DNA of 64,000 nt from CAKZNE01 sp963976435 (GTDB lineage Bacteria > Bacteroidota > Bacteroidia > Flavobacteriales > Schleiferiaceae). The notes beneath the pieces were generated by a model, which made no database searches, was not told where the DNA came from, and worked only from the letters and a program-made list of their open reading frames with translations. Of this stretch, positions 17,497 through 27,300 are shown one piece after another. The stretch lies in assembly GCA_963976435.1 (NCBI GenBank), contig CAXBKQ010000009.1, positions 1 through 64,000 on the forward strand, given 5' to 3'. The translations under genes were made by a program, and so were the position numbers. Positions within the stretch are counted from its first letter, which is position 1, and the number at the start of each line of letters is the position of its first letter.

Positions 17497-17922
17497 TTAT
17501 TTTTTTGCCTGCATGGCAAGCGCGTAAAATTTCATCTGTTTAATCATACTTACTAGTCCATTGGCACGTGTTGGAGACAAATGCTCCTTTAAACCAACTT
17601 CATCCACAAAACTCATATCAGCCACACTAATATCTCCAGGTTTTTGATTTGATAGAACCCTTACCATTAAAGCAATTAAGCCCTTGGTGAGAATAGCATC
17701 ACTGTCTGCAGTAAAAAGTACTCTTTCCCCTTTTTCATCCATTTCGGCATGCAGCCATACTTGGCTCTGGCAGCCTTTAATAATATTGTCTTCCGTTTTA
17801 TATTTTGGATCGATTAGAGGTAGTGATTTTCCAAGTTCTATCAAGTATTCATAACGCTGCATCCAATCCTCGAACATTTCGAATTCTTCGATAATCTCCA
17901 CCTGTGTTTCTGCAATAGTCAT
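17497..17922 (-). CDS. sufE: SufE sulfur acceptor
   Basis: 141 residues from the ATG at 17922; a TTG at 17943 would add 7 residues that do not fit the family. SufE takes the persulfide from SufS and passes it to the SufBCD scaffold. The sulfur-accepting cysteine is C51 in NIIKGCQSQVW. The preceding helix FEDWMQRYEYLIELGKSLP is typical. It is encoded downstream of sufS but separated from it by a methyltransferase gene. Confidence 0.92.
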   Translation of the reverse strand: MTIAETQVEIIEEFEMFEDWMQRYEYLIELGKSLPLIDPKYKTEDNIIKGCQSQVWLHAEMDEKGERVLFTADSDAILTKGLIALMVRVLSNQKPGDISVADMSFVDEVGLKEHLSPTRANGLVSMIKQMKFYALAMQAKK

Positions 17923-18010
17923 AAAGTTCAAATTCTTTTGCAAAGATGGTTAAGGCTTCTTTGATGAGCAAGACTTATAGAAAGTATTTAATCCACAATA
18001 AAGGAAGGGG

Positions 18011-18928
18011 CTAAGCTTTGCCACTTACTATATATCCATGACTGATAGCCACTTCTGCAGGGCTATAATTTTTAAAATCTGAATGCAAGTTCATTTTCTT
18101 CACCACATCCAAATCTCCAGGTCTCACTTTTTGATCAAGAATGGGAATTTCTAATTTATTATAGAGATCTAAATAGTCCTTAAAACGCCATCTATTTTGA
18201 GGTTGAACCGAATTATCGATAATGGCCCAGGAAGTTTTACTAAATTTTAAAAAATTGTAAATGCTTATGGATTTATCCAGGTGTGCAAAATGATCAGACA
18301 TATCAATGAAATGGCTCATTACACCGCCTGGAATCAATAATTTTTGGAATTCGGCAATTATGGGCTTTAGTATGATGGGATAAATATGTTCAAAGGTGTT
18401 ATTACTGCAAATTAAATCAAAGGAATCTGCTTTTTCACCAGTGTCACGAGCATCTTTTACTTTTAGTTGTAGAGCAATTCCACTTAATAATTCTTCAAAA
18501 GTTAGGCTGTCATCATTCAACTTTTCAAGGGCAATAAACCGCTCTTGTTTAGCATAGGGCTTTAATTCGTTAAGCATTCCCTTCTTTTCCCAATCTAGAA
18601 ATTTCTGAATGGTTTTTAGGATGCCTTCTTTATTCATAAGCGGACTAATATCAAAGGAAACTATGGACTTTGAACCGGCTAAAAATAAGGCGATAGGAAC
18701 CACAGGATACCAACCGGAACCCAATTCAAGCACTCGGAAGGAGTCTGTTTTTCCGTGTTTTTTAAAATAATACAAATGGTCAATAGCGCTATTGTATTTA
18801 TCTGAGAAGTATTGATCAGATAATTGAACCCCTTTGGTAATATATTTTTGAAAAAGAAAATTTACTTTTTGGCTATTGGGGAAGTAAGAAATTACTTTTT
18901 GTACTATGGCTTTAAGTATCCACTTCAT
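18011..18928 (-). CDS. Class I SAM-dependent methyltransferase, substrate unknown
   Basis: 305 residues. The SAM-binding motif I is RVLELGSGWYP (65-75); an acidic motif II follows in SIVSFDISPLMN (~88-99), and the motif IV region is DLICSNNTFEHIYP (~170). There is no signal peptide. The substrate is not evident: the long N-terminal region and the LIPGGVMSHFIDMSDH segment fit the broad methyltransferase-11/23 families often seen in glycan or lipid modification. It sits between sufS and sufE in the Fe-S run, which looks like an insertion because those two partners are normally adjacent. A role in Fe-S assembly is not suggested by its sequence. Confidence 0.8.
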   Translation of the reverse strand: MKWILKAIVQKVISYFPNSQKVNFLFQKYITKGVQLSDQYFSDKYNSAIDHLYYFKKHGKTDSFRVLELGSGWYPVVPIALFLAGSKSIVSFDISPLMNKEGILKTIQKFLDWEKKGMLNELKPYAKQERFIALEKLNDDSLTFEELLSGIALQLKVKDARDTGEKADSFDLICSNNTFEHIYPIILKPIIAEFQKLLIPGGVMSHFIDMSDHFAHLDKSISIYNFLKFSKTSWAIIDNSVQPQNRWRFKDYLDLYNKLEIPILDQKVRPGDLDVVKKMNLHSDFKNYSPAEVAISHGYIVSGKA

Positions 18929-18980
18929 GTGTTGCTAGGCAATAGAAATACGCTTTGGAATGCAATATAGGTTTTCGAAA

Positions 18981-20213
18981 TTAAGAAAGCATCATTTCCA
19001 CTTTTTTCAAACCTTTTACCAATTGATCAATTTCTTCTTTGGTATTATAGAAGGCAAATGATGCTCTAATGGTTCCAGGAATAGAGTAAAAATCCATAAT
19101 AGGTTGAGCACAATGATGGCCCGTTCGAACGGCAATTCCCAATTTATCTAAAATTACTCCTGCATCATAAGGATGAATATCTCCTAATAGGAAGGAAATA
19201 AGGCTGGCTTTGTTTTTTGCAGTTCCAATAAATCTCATCTTTTCAAATTGACTCAATTTTTGGCTAGCATAATTTAAAAGCTCCTGTTCGTAGTTTCCAA
19301 TATTTTCTACCCCTATAGAATTCATAAAATCTAGGGCATGGCCTATCCCTATGCATGCTTCAATATTGGGTGTTCCCGCTTCAAATTTGTGAGGTAGTCC
19401 GGCATAGGTAGTTTTTTCAAAGCTCACCGATTTTATCATTTCTCCACCCCCTTGGTATGGTGGTAATTTGTCTAATAAATCTTCTTTGCCATAAAGGATT
19501 CCAATTCCGGTAGGACCAAAGATTTTATGGCCACTAAAAACGTAAAAATCTACATCCAATTCTTGAACATCTACACGCATATGAGGTAGGGCTTGTGCTC
19601 CATCCAATAAGACTAAGGCTTGTGCCTTATGCGCTTCTTCAATAATTTTATGAACTGGATTAATGGTCCCCAAAGCATTGGAAATATGATTTATAGAAAC
19701 CAATTTCGTTTTGGAGTTTAAAAGGGCGCTATATTGATCTAAATCCAATTCGCCATTTTCCAACATTGGAATGACCTTTAAGATGGCTCCAGTTTGCTCA
19801 CAAAGCATTTGCCAAGGCACGATATTACTGTGATGTTCAAGTGCAGAGATGATTATTTCATCCCCGGCTTTTATCCATCCTTTTCCCATTCCAGAAGCGA
19901 TGAGGTTTATGCCATCAGTAGTTCCTTTTGTGAAAATTATTTCCTCCCTTTTTGCAGCATTCAAATGTCTTTGAACCTTATCCCTGCTAGCTTCCATTGC
20001 ATCAGTTGCAAGCTGACTTAAATGGTGTACTCCTCGGTGAACATTACTATTGATAGTAGAATAGTAATGCGTTGCAGAATCTATTACCACTTGAGGTTTT
20101 TGGCTGGTTGCCGCATTGTCGAAATAAACCAAATCCCTACCATTTACTTTTTGATTAAGAATGGGGAATTGTTTTCTAATTTCTTGGATATTAAAGCCTT
20201 TGCTGTTTGTCAT
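18981..20213 (-). CDS. sufS: Cysteine desulfurase SufS
   Basis: 410 residues, a group II PLP-dependent desulfurase. It removes sulfur from cysteine and passes it as persulfide to SufE. Signatures: YFDNAATSQKPQVVID (~31-46), SALEHHSNIVPWQ (~122), the PLP lysine in FSGHKIFGPTG (~228), and the catalytic cysteine in RTGHHCAQP (~369) inside the short loop typical of SufS rather than IscS. Its ATG overlaps the final base of the sufD stop, indicating coupled translation. Confidence 0.95.
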   Translation of the reverse strand: MTNSKGFNIQEIRKQFPILNQKVNGRDLVYFDNAATSQKPQVVIDSATHYYSTINSNVHRGVHHLSQLATDAMEASRDKVQRHLNAAKREEIIFTKGTTDGINLIASGMGKGWIKAGDEIIISALEHHSNIVPWQMLCEQTGAILKVIPMLENGELDLDQYSALLNSKTKLVSINHISNALGTINPVHKIIEEAHKAQALVLLDGAQALPHMRVDVQELDVDFYVFSGHKIFGPTGIGILYGKEDLLDKLPPYQGGGEMIKSVSFEKTTYAGLPHKFEAGTPNIEACIGIGHALDFMNSIGVENIGNYEQELLNYASQKLSQFEKMRFIGTAKNKASLISFLLGDIHPYDAGVILDKLGIAVRTGHHCAQPIMDFYSIPGTIRASFAFYNTKEEIDQLVKGLKKVEMMLS

Positions 20214-21541
20214 TATAGTTCAAAATCAAGATCCACTTTAAGTTTAGTGGCAATGAGTTTGTTTAGCTTTTTTCTAAGTTCTTTAATTTTCACATTTCTC
20301 AAACCATCATTGGCAAAGGCATATAATAATAGCGCTTTGGCCTCTTTAGCAGGAATTCCTCTGGCTTGCATATAAAACATGGCATCTTCATTAAGCTGAC
20401 CAATGGTACAGCCATGAGAGCATTTTACATCATCTGCAAAAATTTCCAATTGAGGTTTGGTATCTACAGAAGCTTTGTCTGTTAGAAGAATATTATTGTT
20501 TTGCTGAAAAGCATTGGTTTTTTGAGCATCAGGATGGACCATTACTTTGCCATTAAATATCCCTTTTGAGTTTCCATCATAGATTCCTTTGTACAGTTCA
20601 CTAGAATAGCAGTTTGGATATTTATGATTAGCAAGAGTATGGTGGTCAACAACCTGTCCATCTCCCAATATGGTGATCCCATCCATATAGGTTTCTGTGA
20701 ATTCTTCCTGAATCATAATATTCAGATTGTTTCTCACAAATTTATTTCCAAATGAAAAGGTGCCAATATTCACCGAGCTTTTACCAAATTGTTGAACGGT
20801 GGTATTGTCAATCAAAGAGGAATTATGATTGTCATTTTGAACCTTATAATAATGCAGTCTAGAACTTTTTTCAGCAAAAATTTCCGTTGCAGAATTAGTA
20901 AGAACATTGTTATCGCTTAAAGATTGATGTCTTTCAACAATGGTAACTTCAGCATTTTCTTCAAGGACAATAAGGTTTCTAGGTTGAAAAAATGCATCAT
21001 GTTTTAATTTGGAAGTGATAAATAAAACCTGAACCGGCTTGTCTACAGTCTGATTTTTTTTAATTCTAATAAAAGCCCCTTCCTTGGCAAATGCTGTGTT
21101 TATAGCCACAAAAGATTCATCTTGTGGCAGTGCTTTGTTGAAGTATTTTTTAGTAACATCTTCATATTTATCCAACATGCTGGATAGGGTACAGATATCG
21201 AATTTAGAATGTGTTGTTTCACTTAACCAGGAGCTAAAAACACCGTCAATAAAAACGAGTTTGTAGGTGTCTACATCGGTGAGGAAGAATTTTTTTACAT
21301 CCTTAAAATCTATAGGGTTTTCATTTTCGGTGAAAATTCTATAATCGGGTTTTAATACTGGTCGGAGGTTAGTATATCTCCATTCTTCATCCTTTTTGGT
21401 AGGGAAGCCCTTTTCCTCAAAAATTTTAAAGGCCTTTTGTCTCAGTTTATGAACAGGGCTATTGCTTTGGCCATTCAGTTCATTTTCAAAGACTATAAAG
21501 GATGATTCAAGCTTATCTTTTAGCTGATCCACGTTGTTCAA
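20213..21541 (-). CDS. sufD: Fe-S cluster assembly protein SufD
   Basis: 442 residues. SufD is the beta-helix partner of SufB in the SufBC2D scaffold and helps acquire iron. Visible: the N-terminal helical region with KDEEWRYTNLRP (~52), a long parallel beta-helix, and the diagnostic C-terminal stretch DDVKCSHGCTIGQLNEDAMFY (~375-395) in which the C and H residues are conserved. It sits between sufC (11-bp gap) and sufS. Confidence 0.95.
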   Translation of the reverse strand: MNNVDQLKDKLESSFIVFENELNGQSNSPVHKLRQKAFKIFEEKGFPTKKDEEWRYTNLRPVLKPDYRIFTENENPIDFKDVKKFFLTDVDTYKLVFIDGVFSSWLSETTHSKFDICTLSSMLDKYEDVTKKYFNKALPQDESFVAINTAFAKEGAFIRIKKNQTVDKPVQVLFITSKLKHDAFFQPRNLIVLEENAEVTIVERHQSLSDNNVLTNSATEIFAEKSSRLHYYKVQNDNHNSSLIDNTTVQQFGKSSVNIGTFSFGNKFVRNNLNIMIQEEFTETYMDGITILGDGQVVDHHTLANHKYPNCYSSELYKGIYDGNSKGIFNGKVMVHPDAQKTNAFQQNNNILLTDKASVDTKPQLEIFADDVKCSHGCTIGQLNEDAMFYMQARGIPAKEAKALLLYAFANDGLRNVKIKELRKKLNKLIATKLKVDLDFEL

Positions 21542-21552
21542 TTTCTAGGTTT

Positions 21553-22305
21553 TTATACGGCTAATTCTTCCTTAATCCAATCATAGCCTTTGTTTTCTAA
21601 TTCAAGAGCTAGTTCTTTTCCGCCAGATTTTACTATTCTTCCTTTATAAAGAACATGTACAAAATCGGGTACTATATATTCCAATAACCTTTGGTAGTGC
21701 GTAATAACAATGGTGGCATTATCAGGTTTTTTCAATTTATTCACACCATTGGCAACAATTCTTAAAGCATCGATATCTAATCCAGAATCCGTTTCATCCA
21801 AAATGGCCAGTTTAGGTTCAAGCATAGCCATCTGAAAAATCTCATTTCTCTTTTTTTCACCACCAGAAAAGCCTTCATTTAAAGAGCGACTTAAAAATCC
21901 TTTGTCCATTTCCAGAAGCTCCATTTTTTCACGCATTTTTTTCAGCATTTCATTAGCCTTCATGGGCTCTAAACCTTGAGCCTTGCGCATTTCATTAATG
22001 GATGTTTTTAAGAAATTTGTAACGCTAACACCAGGTATTTCAATGGGGTATTGGAAGGAAAGAAAAATACCCTTATGTGCTCTTTCCTCTGGCGCTAAAT
22101 CGGCAATATCTTCGTTGAAAAAGTCAATATGCCCGTTGCTAATTTCATAGTCTTCACGGCCAGCGATTACAGACGACAAGGTGCTTTTTCCTGAACCATT
22201 TGGTCCCATAATGGCGTGTATTTCACCTGGTTTAACCTCAAGATTAATTCCTCTTAAAATTTCTGTGCCTTCTATACCGGCATGTAAATTCGAAACTTTT
22301 AACAT
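21553..22305 (-). CDS. sufC: SufC ATPase
   Basis: 250 residues, an ABC-type ATPase that drives conformational change of the SufBCD scaffold. Walker A is GPNGSGKST (~35-43), the ABC signature is FSGGEKKRNEI (~147-157) and Walker B/H-loop are LAILDETDSGLDID and IVITHYQRLL. The FSGGEKKRNEI form and DSGLDIDAL ending are specific to SufC among ABC proteins. A 66-bp gap to sufB holds a weak 8-bp hairpin. Confidence 0.96.
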   Translation of the reverse strand: MLKVSNLHAGIEGTEILRGINLEVKPGEIHAIMGPNGSGKSTLSSVIAGREDYEISNGHIDFFNEDIADLAPEERAHKGIFLSFQYPIEIPGVSVTNFLKTSINEMRKAQGLEPMKANEMLKKMREKMELLEMDKGFLSRSLNEGFSGGEKKRNEIFQMAMLEPKLAILDETDSGLDIDALRIVANGVNKLKKPDNATIVITHYQRLLEYIVPDFVHVLYKGRIVKSGGKELALELENKGYDWIKEELAV

Positions 22306-22319
22306 TTGATATAATTTTT

Positions 22320-22348
22320 AAAAGTGATCTAGACTTGATCTCACTTTT
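22320..22348. other. Inverted repeat between sufB and sufC
   Basis: AAAAGTGA (22320-22327) and TCACTTTT (22341-22348) form an 8-bp stem with a 13-nt loop in the only sizeable gap inside the sufABCDS run. In the transcribed direction it is followed by A residues rather than a T-run, so it is not a good terminator; it may set 3' mRNA stability or be chance. Confidence 0.3.
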
Positions 22349-22371
22349 TTACTTTGTTTTTAAATTTTTGA

Positions 22372-23811
22372 TTATCCTACAGAACCTTCAAGGCTAATGG
22401 CCAAAAGTTTTTGAGCTTCCACCGCAAATTCCATTGGGAGTTGGTTCAAAACATCCTTGCAATAGCCATTTACGATTAAAGCTATAGCCTCTTGTTCACC
22501 AATACCTCTTTGGTTACAATAAAAGATTTGATCTTCCCCAATTTTAGAAGTTGTGGCTTCGTGTTCCACTTTAGCACTTTTATTTTGAGTTTCAATATAG
22601 GGGAAGGTATGAGAGCCACAGCTGGATCCCATTAGAAGGGAGTCGCACTGGGAAAAATTTCTAGCATTTTGTGCCCTAGGTCCAATTTTCACCAAGCCTC
22701 TATAACTACCATTACTTTTTCCTGCACAAATACCCTTGCTAATAATAGTGCTTTTGGTGTTTTTACCTAAGTGAATCATTTTAGTTCCCGTATCTGCCTG
22801 TTGGAAATTATTGGTAACGGCAACGGAATAAAATTCTCCTATAGAGTTTTCACCTTTTAAAATACAAGAAGGATATTTCCAGGTTACTGCAGATCCGGTT
22901 TCCACTTGGGTCCAAGAAATTTTTGCATTCCTTTCACAAATACCTCTTTTGGTTACGAAGTTGAAAACTCCTCCAAGTCCATTTTTATCGCCCGGGAACC
23001 AGTTTTGTACTGTAGAATATTTTATTTCAGCATCGTCTAGAGCTACCAATTCTACAACCGCTGCATGCAACTGATTTTCGTCTCTTTGTGGAGCGGTACA
23101 TCCTTCAAGATAACTAACATAAGAGCCTTCATCCGCAATTAGCAAGGTTCTCTCAAATTGGCCAGTTCCTGCTTCGTTTATTCGGAAATATGTGGATAAT
23201 TCCATAGGGCATTTCACCCCTTTTGGAATATAGCAGAAGGAACCATCTGTAAAAACTGCTGAGTTTAAGGCAGCATAAAAATTATCTGATTTTGGAACTA
23301 CAGTTCCCAAATATTTTTTCACCATCTCAGGGTGCTCCTGAATGGCTTCAGAAATGGAACAAAAAATAATTCCCTTTTCTGCCAAAGTGGCCTTAAATGT
23401 TGTGGCTACTGAAACAGAATCTACCACCACATCCATGGCTACACCTGTTAGCCTTTTTTGTTCGTCTAATGAGATGCCTAGCTTTTCAAAAGTTTTGAGT
23501 AATTCCGGATCTACTTCGTCTAAACTGTCTAAGGTCTTTTTCTTTTTGGGAGCAGAATAATAGGAAATCCCTTGAAAATCAGGTGCGGGGTAATGAATAT
23601 TAGCCCATTTAGGTTCAGTCATTTTCTCCCATTTCCTAAAAGCATCTAGCCTCCAATCCAACATCCATTCTGGCTCATTCTTTTTTGCAGAAATCATGCG
23701 AATAACATCCTCACTCAATCCAGCATCTGCTTTGTCGGATTCTATATCGGTATAGAATCCATATTTATATTCCGAGCCAGTTACTTCTTCTAATAATTGA
23801 TCTTCGTTCAT
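22372..23811 (-). CDS. sufB: Fe-S cluster assembly protein SufB
   Basis: 479 residues. SufB is the main scaffold subunit on which the new Fe-S cluster forms with SufC and SufD. Signatures: KNEPEWMLDWRLDAFRKW near the N-terminus (~44-61), FCYIPKGVKCPMELSTYFRI (~192-211), LEGCTAPQRDENQLHAAVVE (~235-254), and the C-terminal EHEATTSKIGEDQIFYCNQRG region (~413-434), which supplies ligand residues. It is the second gene of the operon, 16 bp after sufA. Confidence 0.96.
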   Translation of the reverse strand: MNEDQLLEEVTGSEYKYGFYTDIESDKADAGLSEDVIRMISAKKNEPEWMLDWRLDAFRKWEKMTEPKWANIHYPAPDFQGISYYSAPKKKKTLDSLDEVDPELLKTFEKLGISLDEQKRLTGVAMDVVVDSVSVATTFKATLAEKGIIFCSISEAIQEHPEMVKKYLGTVVPKSDNFYAALNSAVFTDGSFCYIPKGVKCPMELSTYFRINEAGTGQFERTLLIADEGSYVSYLEGCTAPQRDENQLHAAVVELVALDDAEIKYSTVQNWFPGDKNGLGGVFNFVTKRGICERNAKISWTQVETGSAVTWKYPSCILKGENSIGEFYSVAVTNNFQQADTGTKMIHLGKNTKSTIISKGICAGKSNGSYRGLVKIGPRAQNARNFSQCDSLLMGSSCGSHTFPYIETQNKSAKVEHEATTSKIGEDQIFYCNQRGIGEQEAIALIVNGYCKDVLNQLPMEFAVEAQKLLAISLEGSVG

Positions 23812-23827
23812 AAAATTTTAATTCAGC

Positions 23828-24157
23828 TTAAACAGCAAAACTTTCACCGCATCCGCATGTTCTTGAAGCATTGGGATTATTAAAACTAAAGCCCTTTCCA
23901 TTTAGGCCACCACTATAATCTAGAGTTGTGCCTACCAAGTAGAGAAAGCTTTTTTTATCTACAAGGATCTTTACCCCATTATCTTCAAATAGTTTATCGC
24001 TCTCCTTGAGTTCTGTATCAATATCCATTTTATAAGAAAGCCCGCTACATCCGCCACTTTCTACACCAACCCTAACATAGGATTCTTCGAGATTTTGACC
24101 TCCTTCTTTAAAAAGCTCGAGCAATTTACTTCGTGCTGATTCTGATACCTGTACCAT
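23828..24157 (-). CDS. sufA: HesB/IscA-type Fe-S carrier (SufA-like)
   Basis: 109 residues of the A-type carrier family. The three conserved cysteines are present: one in ESGGCSGLSYKM (~33-44) and two in SRTCGCGESFAV near the C-terminus. A-type carriers accept clusters from the SufBCD scaffold and pass them to apoproteins. It is the first gene of the minus-strand suf operon, with a TACTTTTG promoter element 29 bp upstream. SufA and ErpA cannot be separated by sequence alone; the context favours SufA. Confidence 0.9.
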   Translation of the reverse strand: MVQVSESARSKLLELFKEGGQNLEESYVRVGVESGGCSGLSYKMDIDTELKESDKLFEDNGVKILVDKKSFLYLVGTTLDYSGGLNGKGFSFNNPNASRTCGCGESFAV

Positions 24158-24181
24158 TGCTATTTAGAATTAGTTTAAATC

Positions 24182-24218
24182 TTAGGCAAAAGTACTAAAT
24201 AACAAGGCGCAAGCCTAA
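24182..24218 (-). promoter_or_regulatory. suf operon promoter with flanking inverted repeat
   Basis: Minus strand carries TACTTTTG (24187-24194), a TAnnTTTG match, giving a leader of about 25 nt before sufA. TTAGGC (24182-24187) and GCCTAA (24213-24218) are inverted copies flanking the promoter core, and the right copy also forms the small hairpin AGGC-GCAA-GCCT. This could be a binding site for an Fe-S-responsive regulator; no such factor is encoded here. Confidence 0.45.
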
Positions 24219-24302
24219 AACATATTTCACAGAACTATGAGCCGATAACTTATTCAAAGGGCATAGATTCTAATTAGCCCAAGTGATCTTGATTCATTCA
24301 TT

Positions 24303-24310
24303 TATATTTG
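24303..24310 (+). promoter_or_regulatory. Putative -7 element of the Ig-repeat protein gene
   Basis: TATATTTG matches TAnnTTTG. Transcription would start near 24316, only ~8 nt before the ATG at 24324 but ~26 nt before the ATG at 24342, which favours the second ATG as the true start. Confidence 0.45.
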
Positions 24311-24341
24311 TTAGTTAGCCAAAATGTTGTCTGGCCTTTTT

Positions 24342-27300
24342 ATGAACAAACAGAACCTTTTAAAGCTTTTTATTAACCTTAGCTGCTGCCTTTTAGGCTT
24401 CAGTGGTTTTGCTTGTTTACCAACTGTAAATTTGGGAGATACCATAAGTTTTTGCCAAGGGAACTCCATTACCCTCAATGCTTTTAACCCTAATTGCAGT
24501 TATGCATGGAGCACTGGCGCATCAAGCCCCAGTATTAATGTAAGCACTTCCGGGACCTATTTCGTTTCGGTTTCAAATAATTGTGGTACAACCAGGGACA
24601 CCGTGGTTGTAATTGTTGAAAGCCCAGTTATTTTTAATCTTGGGATTGATCAAGAAGTTTGTGCTGGATCTTCATTTATTATCCAAGCACCATTTGGGCC
24701 TAGCTTTTCTTATCAATGGCAGGATGGTTCTAATAAAAGTTTTTTCCAAGCGGTTCAAACGGGTATGTATAAGGTTAAAATCACCAATAGTTGTGGAGTG
24801 TTTGAGGATTCTATACACCTTGATTTTGTAAACCTACCCAATGTACAAATAGGACCTAGAGATACTGTAATTTGTAATTCTAATCCCATTGTACTTTCAG
24901 CCGGTAACCCAGGCTACCCTGTAACTTGGAGCACTGGGCATAGCAGCAATTCATTTTCTTTGGCCAGCAGTGGTACATTCATTGCCAAATCCTCAAATGT
25001 TTGTGGAACCGCTAGGGATACTATAACTGTGCATTATTTTAGTCCTCCAGATTTAGGTGATACCATTGGCCTGTGTATTGGTGGTACTCTTAGCATCGAC
25101 CCAAAATTGAGTTTTGGAAATTTCCTCTGGTCTACAGGCTCTCAAAATTCTAAAATAACTGTAGGCTCTCCCGGTTTATATTGGCTTCAATATTCAAATT
25201 CTTGTGGAACTTATACCGATAGTGTAGTAGTGGTAAATACTGGGCCGGCTCTTGTAGATTTAGGACCTGATACTACCATCTGTTATGGAGATAGTATTTT
25301 ATTAGATGCTGGTTTCCCTGGTAGCCGATATCAATGGTATGAAAAGGATAGCCTGAATAATTTTAATTTAATTGACACCATACAAAGTATTTGGGTAGAT
25401 ACCGCTGCCGTAATCCGGCTAGGTGTAGATAATGGCTGTGGATTACAATTCGACATTATCAATATAAACCTCATTTGGGAGCCTTTGAAATTTATGCAAG
25501 ACACAGTTGCTACCTGCAATTCTGCACCTATTTTGTTGGATGCCGGAGATTGGGGATTTGGAACAACATACCTGTGGAGCAATGGTGGTACTAGTAGAAC
25601 CTCTCTTTACAATTCTTTAGGTAATGGTTCCGTTACGGTTAGCAATCAATGTGGAACCATTAGTTATAATTTCTATATAAGAAACTCCAATCCCTACAAT
25701 CTAAATCTAGGACCAAACGATACTCTATGTCAAGATTCTATAATTCTTAGACCTGGGGTTGGGCTTAGTATGACTGATGATATTCTATGGTCTACCGGAA
25801 CTTTTGACCCTGCAATCTCAGTGAATTCAACGGGTACCTATTGGGTGCAGGTTACTAATGCTTGTGGAACTTATACTGATACTATTGATCTGATTTTTCT
25901 AGATCCTTTAGGTACTTTTCCAGAAGATAGGATTGATCTATGCCAAGGTTCGAGTAAATTTTTAGATGTAGGATATCAACCTGGTACAAACTATTTATGG
26001 CACGATGGAACTACAGCTTCCAGCAATACTATTTCAACATCTGGTCAGGTTTGGGTAAGAGCTTGGAATAAATGTGATACTGTATCAGATACCATCGACT
26101 TTTTTGTTGTTCAGCCTTTAAACGTGAATTTGGGACCAGATCAAGTGATTTGCACACCGAACTTCGCCTTATTATCTGCCCAAAATTTTGGAGCCGATTC
26201 CATCAAATGGAGCACAGGATCCACAAATGGGGTTTTGCCTGTAAATGTAAGTGGTACCTATTGGGTTGATGCCTATAATGTTTGTGGTGTTTTTCGCGAC
26301 TCCATAAATATCACAGTAAAAACGGGGCCTAGAGATGTATTAAAAGATACCGCCTTCTGTATTGGCTCTAGCCTTGTGCTGGATGCCAATCAAAACATTG
26401 CTAACTCAAACTATTCGTGGTGGAATGGGACAACAAACCCCACCGTAACGGTTAATAGTCCGGGATGGTATTGGGTGGATATTAGCAATGATTGTGGATC
26501 CATTCGCGACTCTGTATTTGTTCGCGAAGATGTGAGTTTGCCACCAATAGATTTGGGAGATGATACTATCATTTGCCAGGGTACTGTATTTCTAAACCCC
26601 GGAGTTTTTCCTGGAGCTCGTTATAAATGGTCGAATGGATCAACCGCAAATTATACGGTTGCCGCTCAAAGTGGGACTTATTATGTTAGCATTTCCAATA
26701 CCTGCAATACAGTTTCTGATACGATAGAGGTTTTAATCACTGGTCCGCCAAAAGTAGTGCTGGGTGATGAGATTGTGTTTTGCAATGGCCACACACTAAC
26801 ATTGGATGCTAAAAACCCAGGTTGTACTTATTTATGGTCTACAGGAGAGGCTAGCCAAAAAATACAAGTTGATTCTGCTGGTGTATATTCTGTTATCATT
26901 GAAAATGATTGTGGGCGAATTAAGGACAGTGTAGAAGTTTTTATAGAATTTCCTTTGGAGGATGTGGATTTGGGTCCAGATACTATTATTTGTTTGGGCA
27001 CACAATTGGTTTTGGATCCTGGCTATCCCGGAGTAGCAAGAAGATGGCAAAATGGAAGTACCAATAGCAGCTTTATTGTTTATCAAACAGGATTCTATTG
27101 GGTAGAACTAAACAATTCTTGTGGCTTCTATTCAGATTCTATTTATGTTGAGGTTCAAGGGCTACCAACTTTCAGCCTAGGGCCAGATCAATATTTATGT
27201 CACCAAGGTGCTGAGATGAATCTCCTAGGTCCCCCGGGGATGACGATTTATAATTGGAGTAATGGTGGAAGTAGCCAGGAGGTGAAAATCAGTCAGCCTG

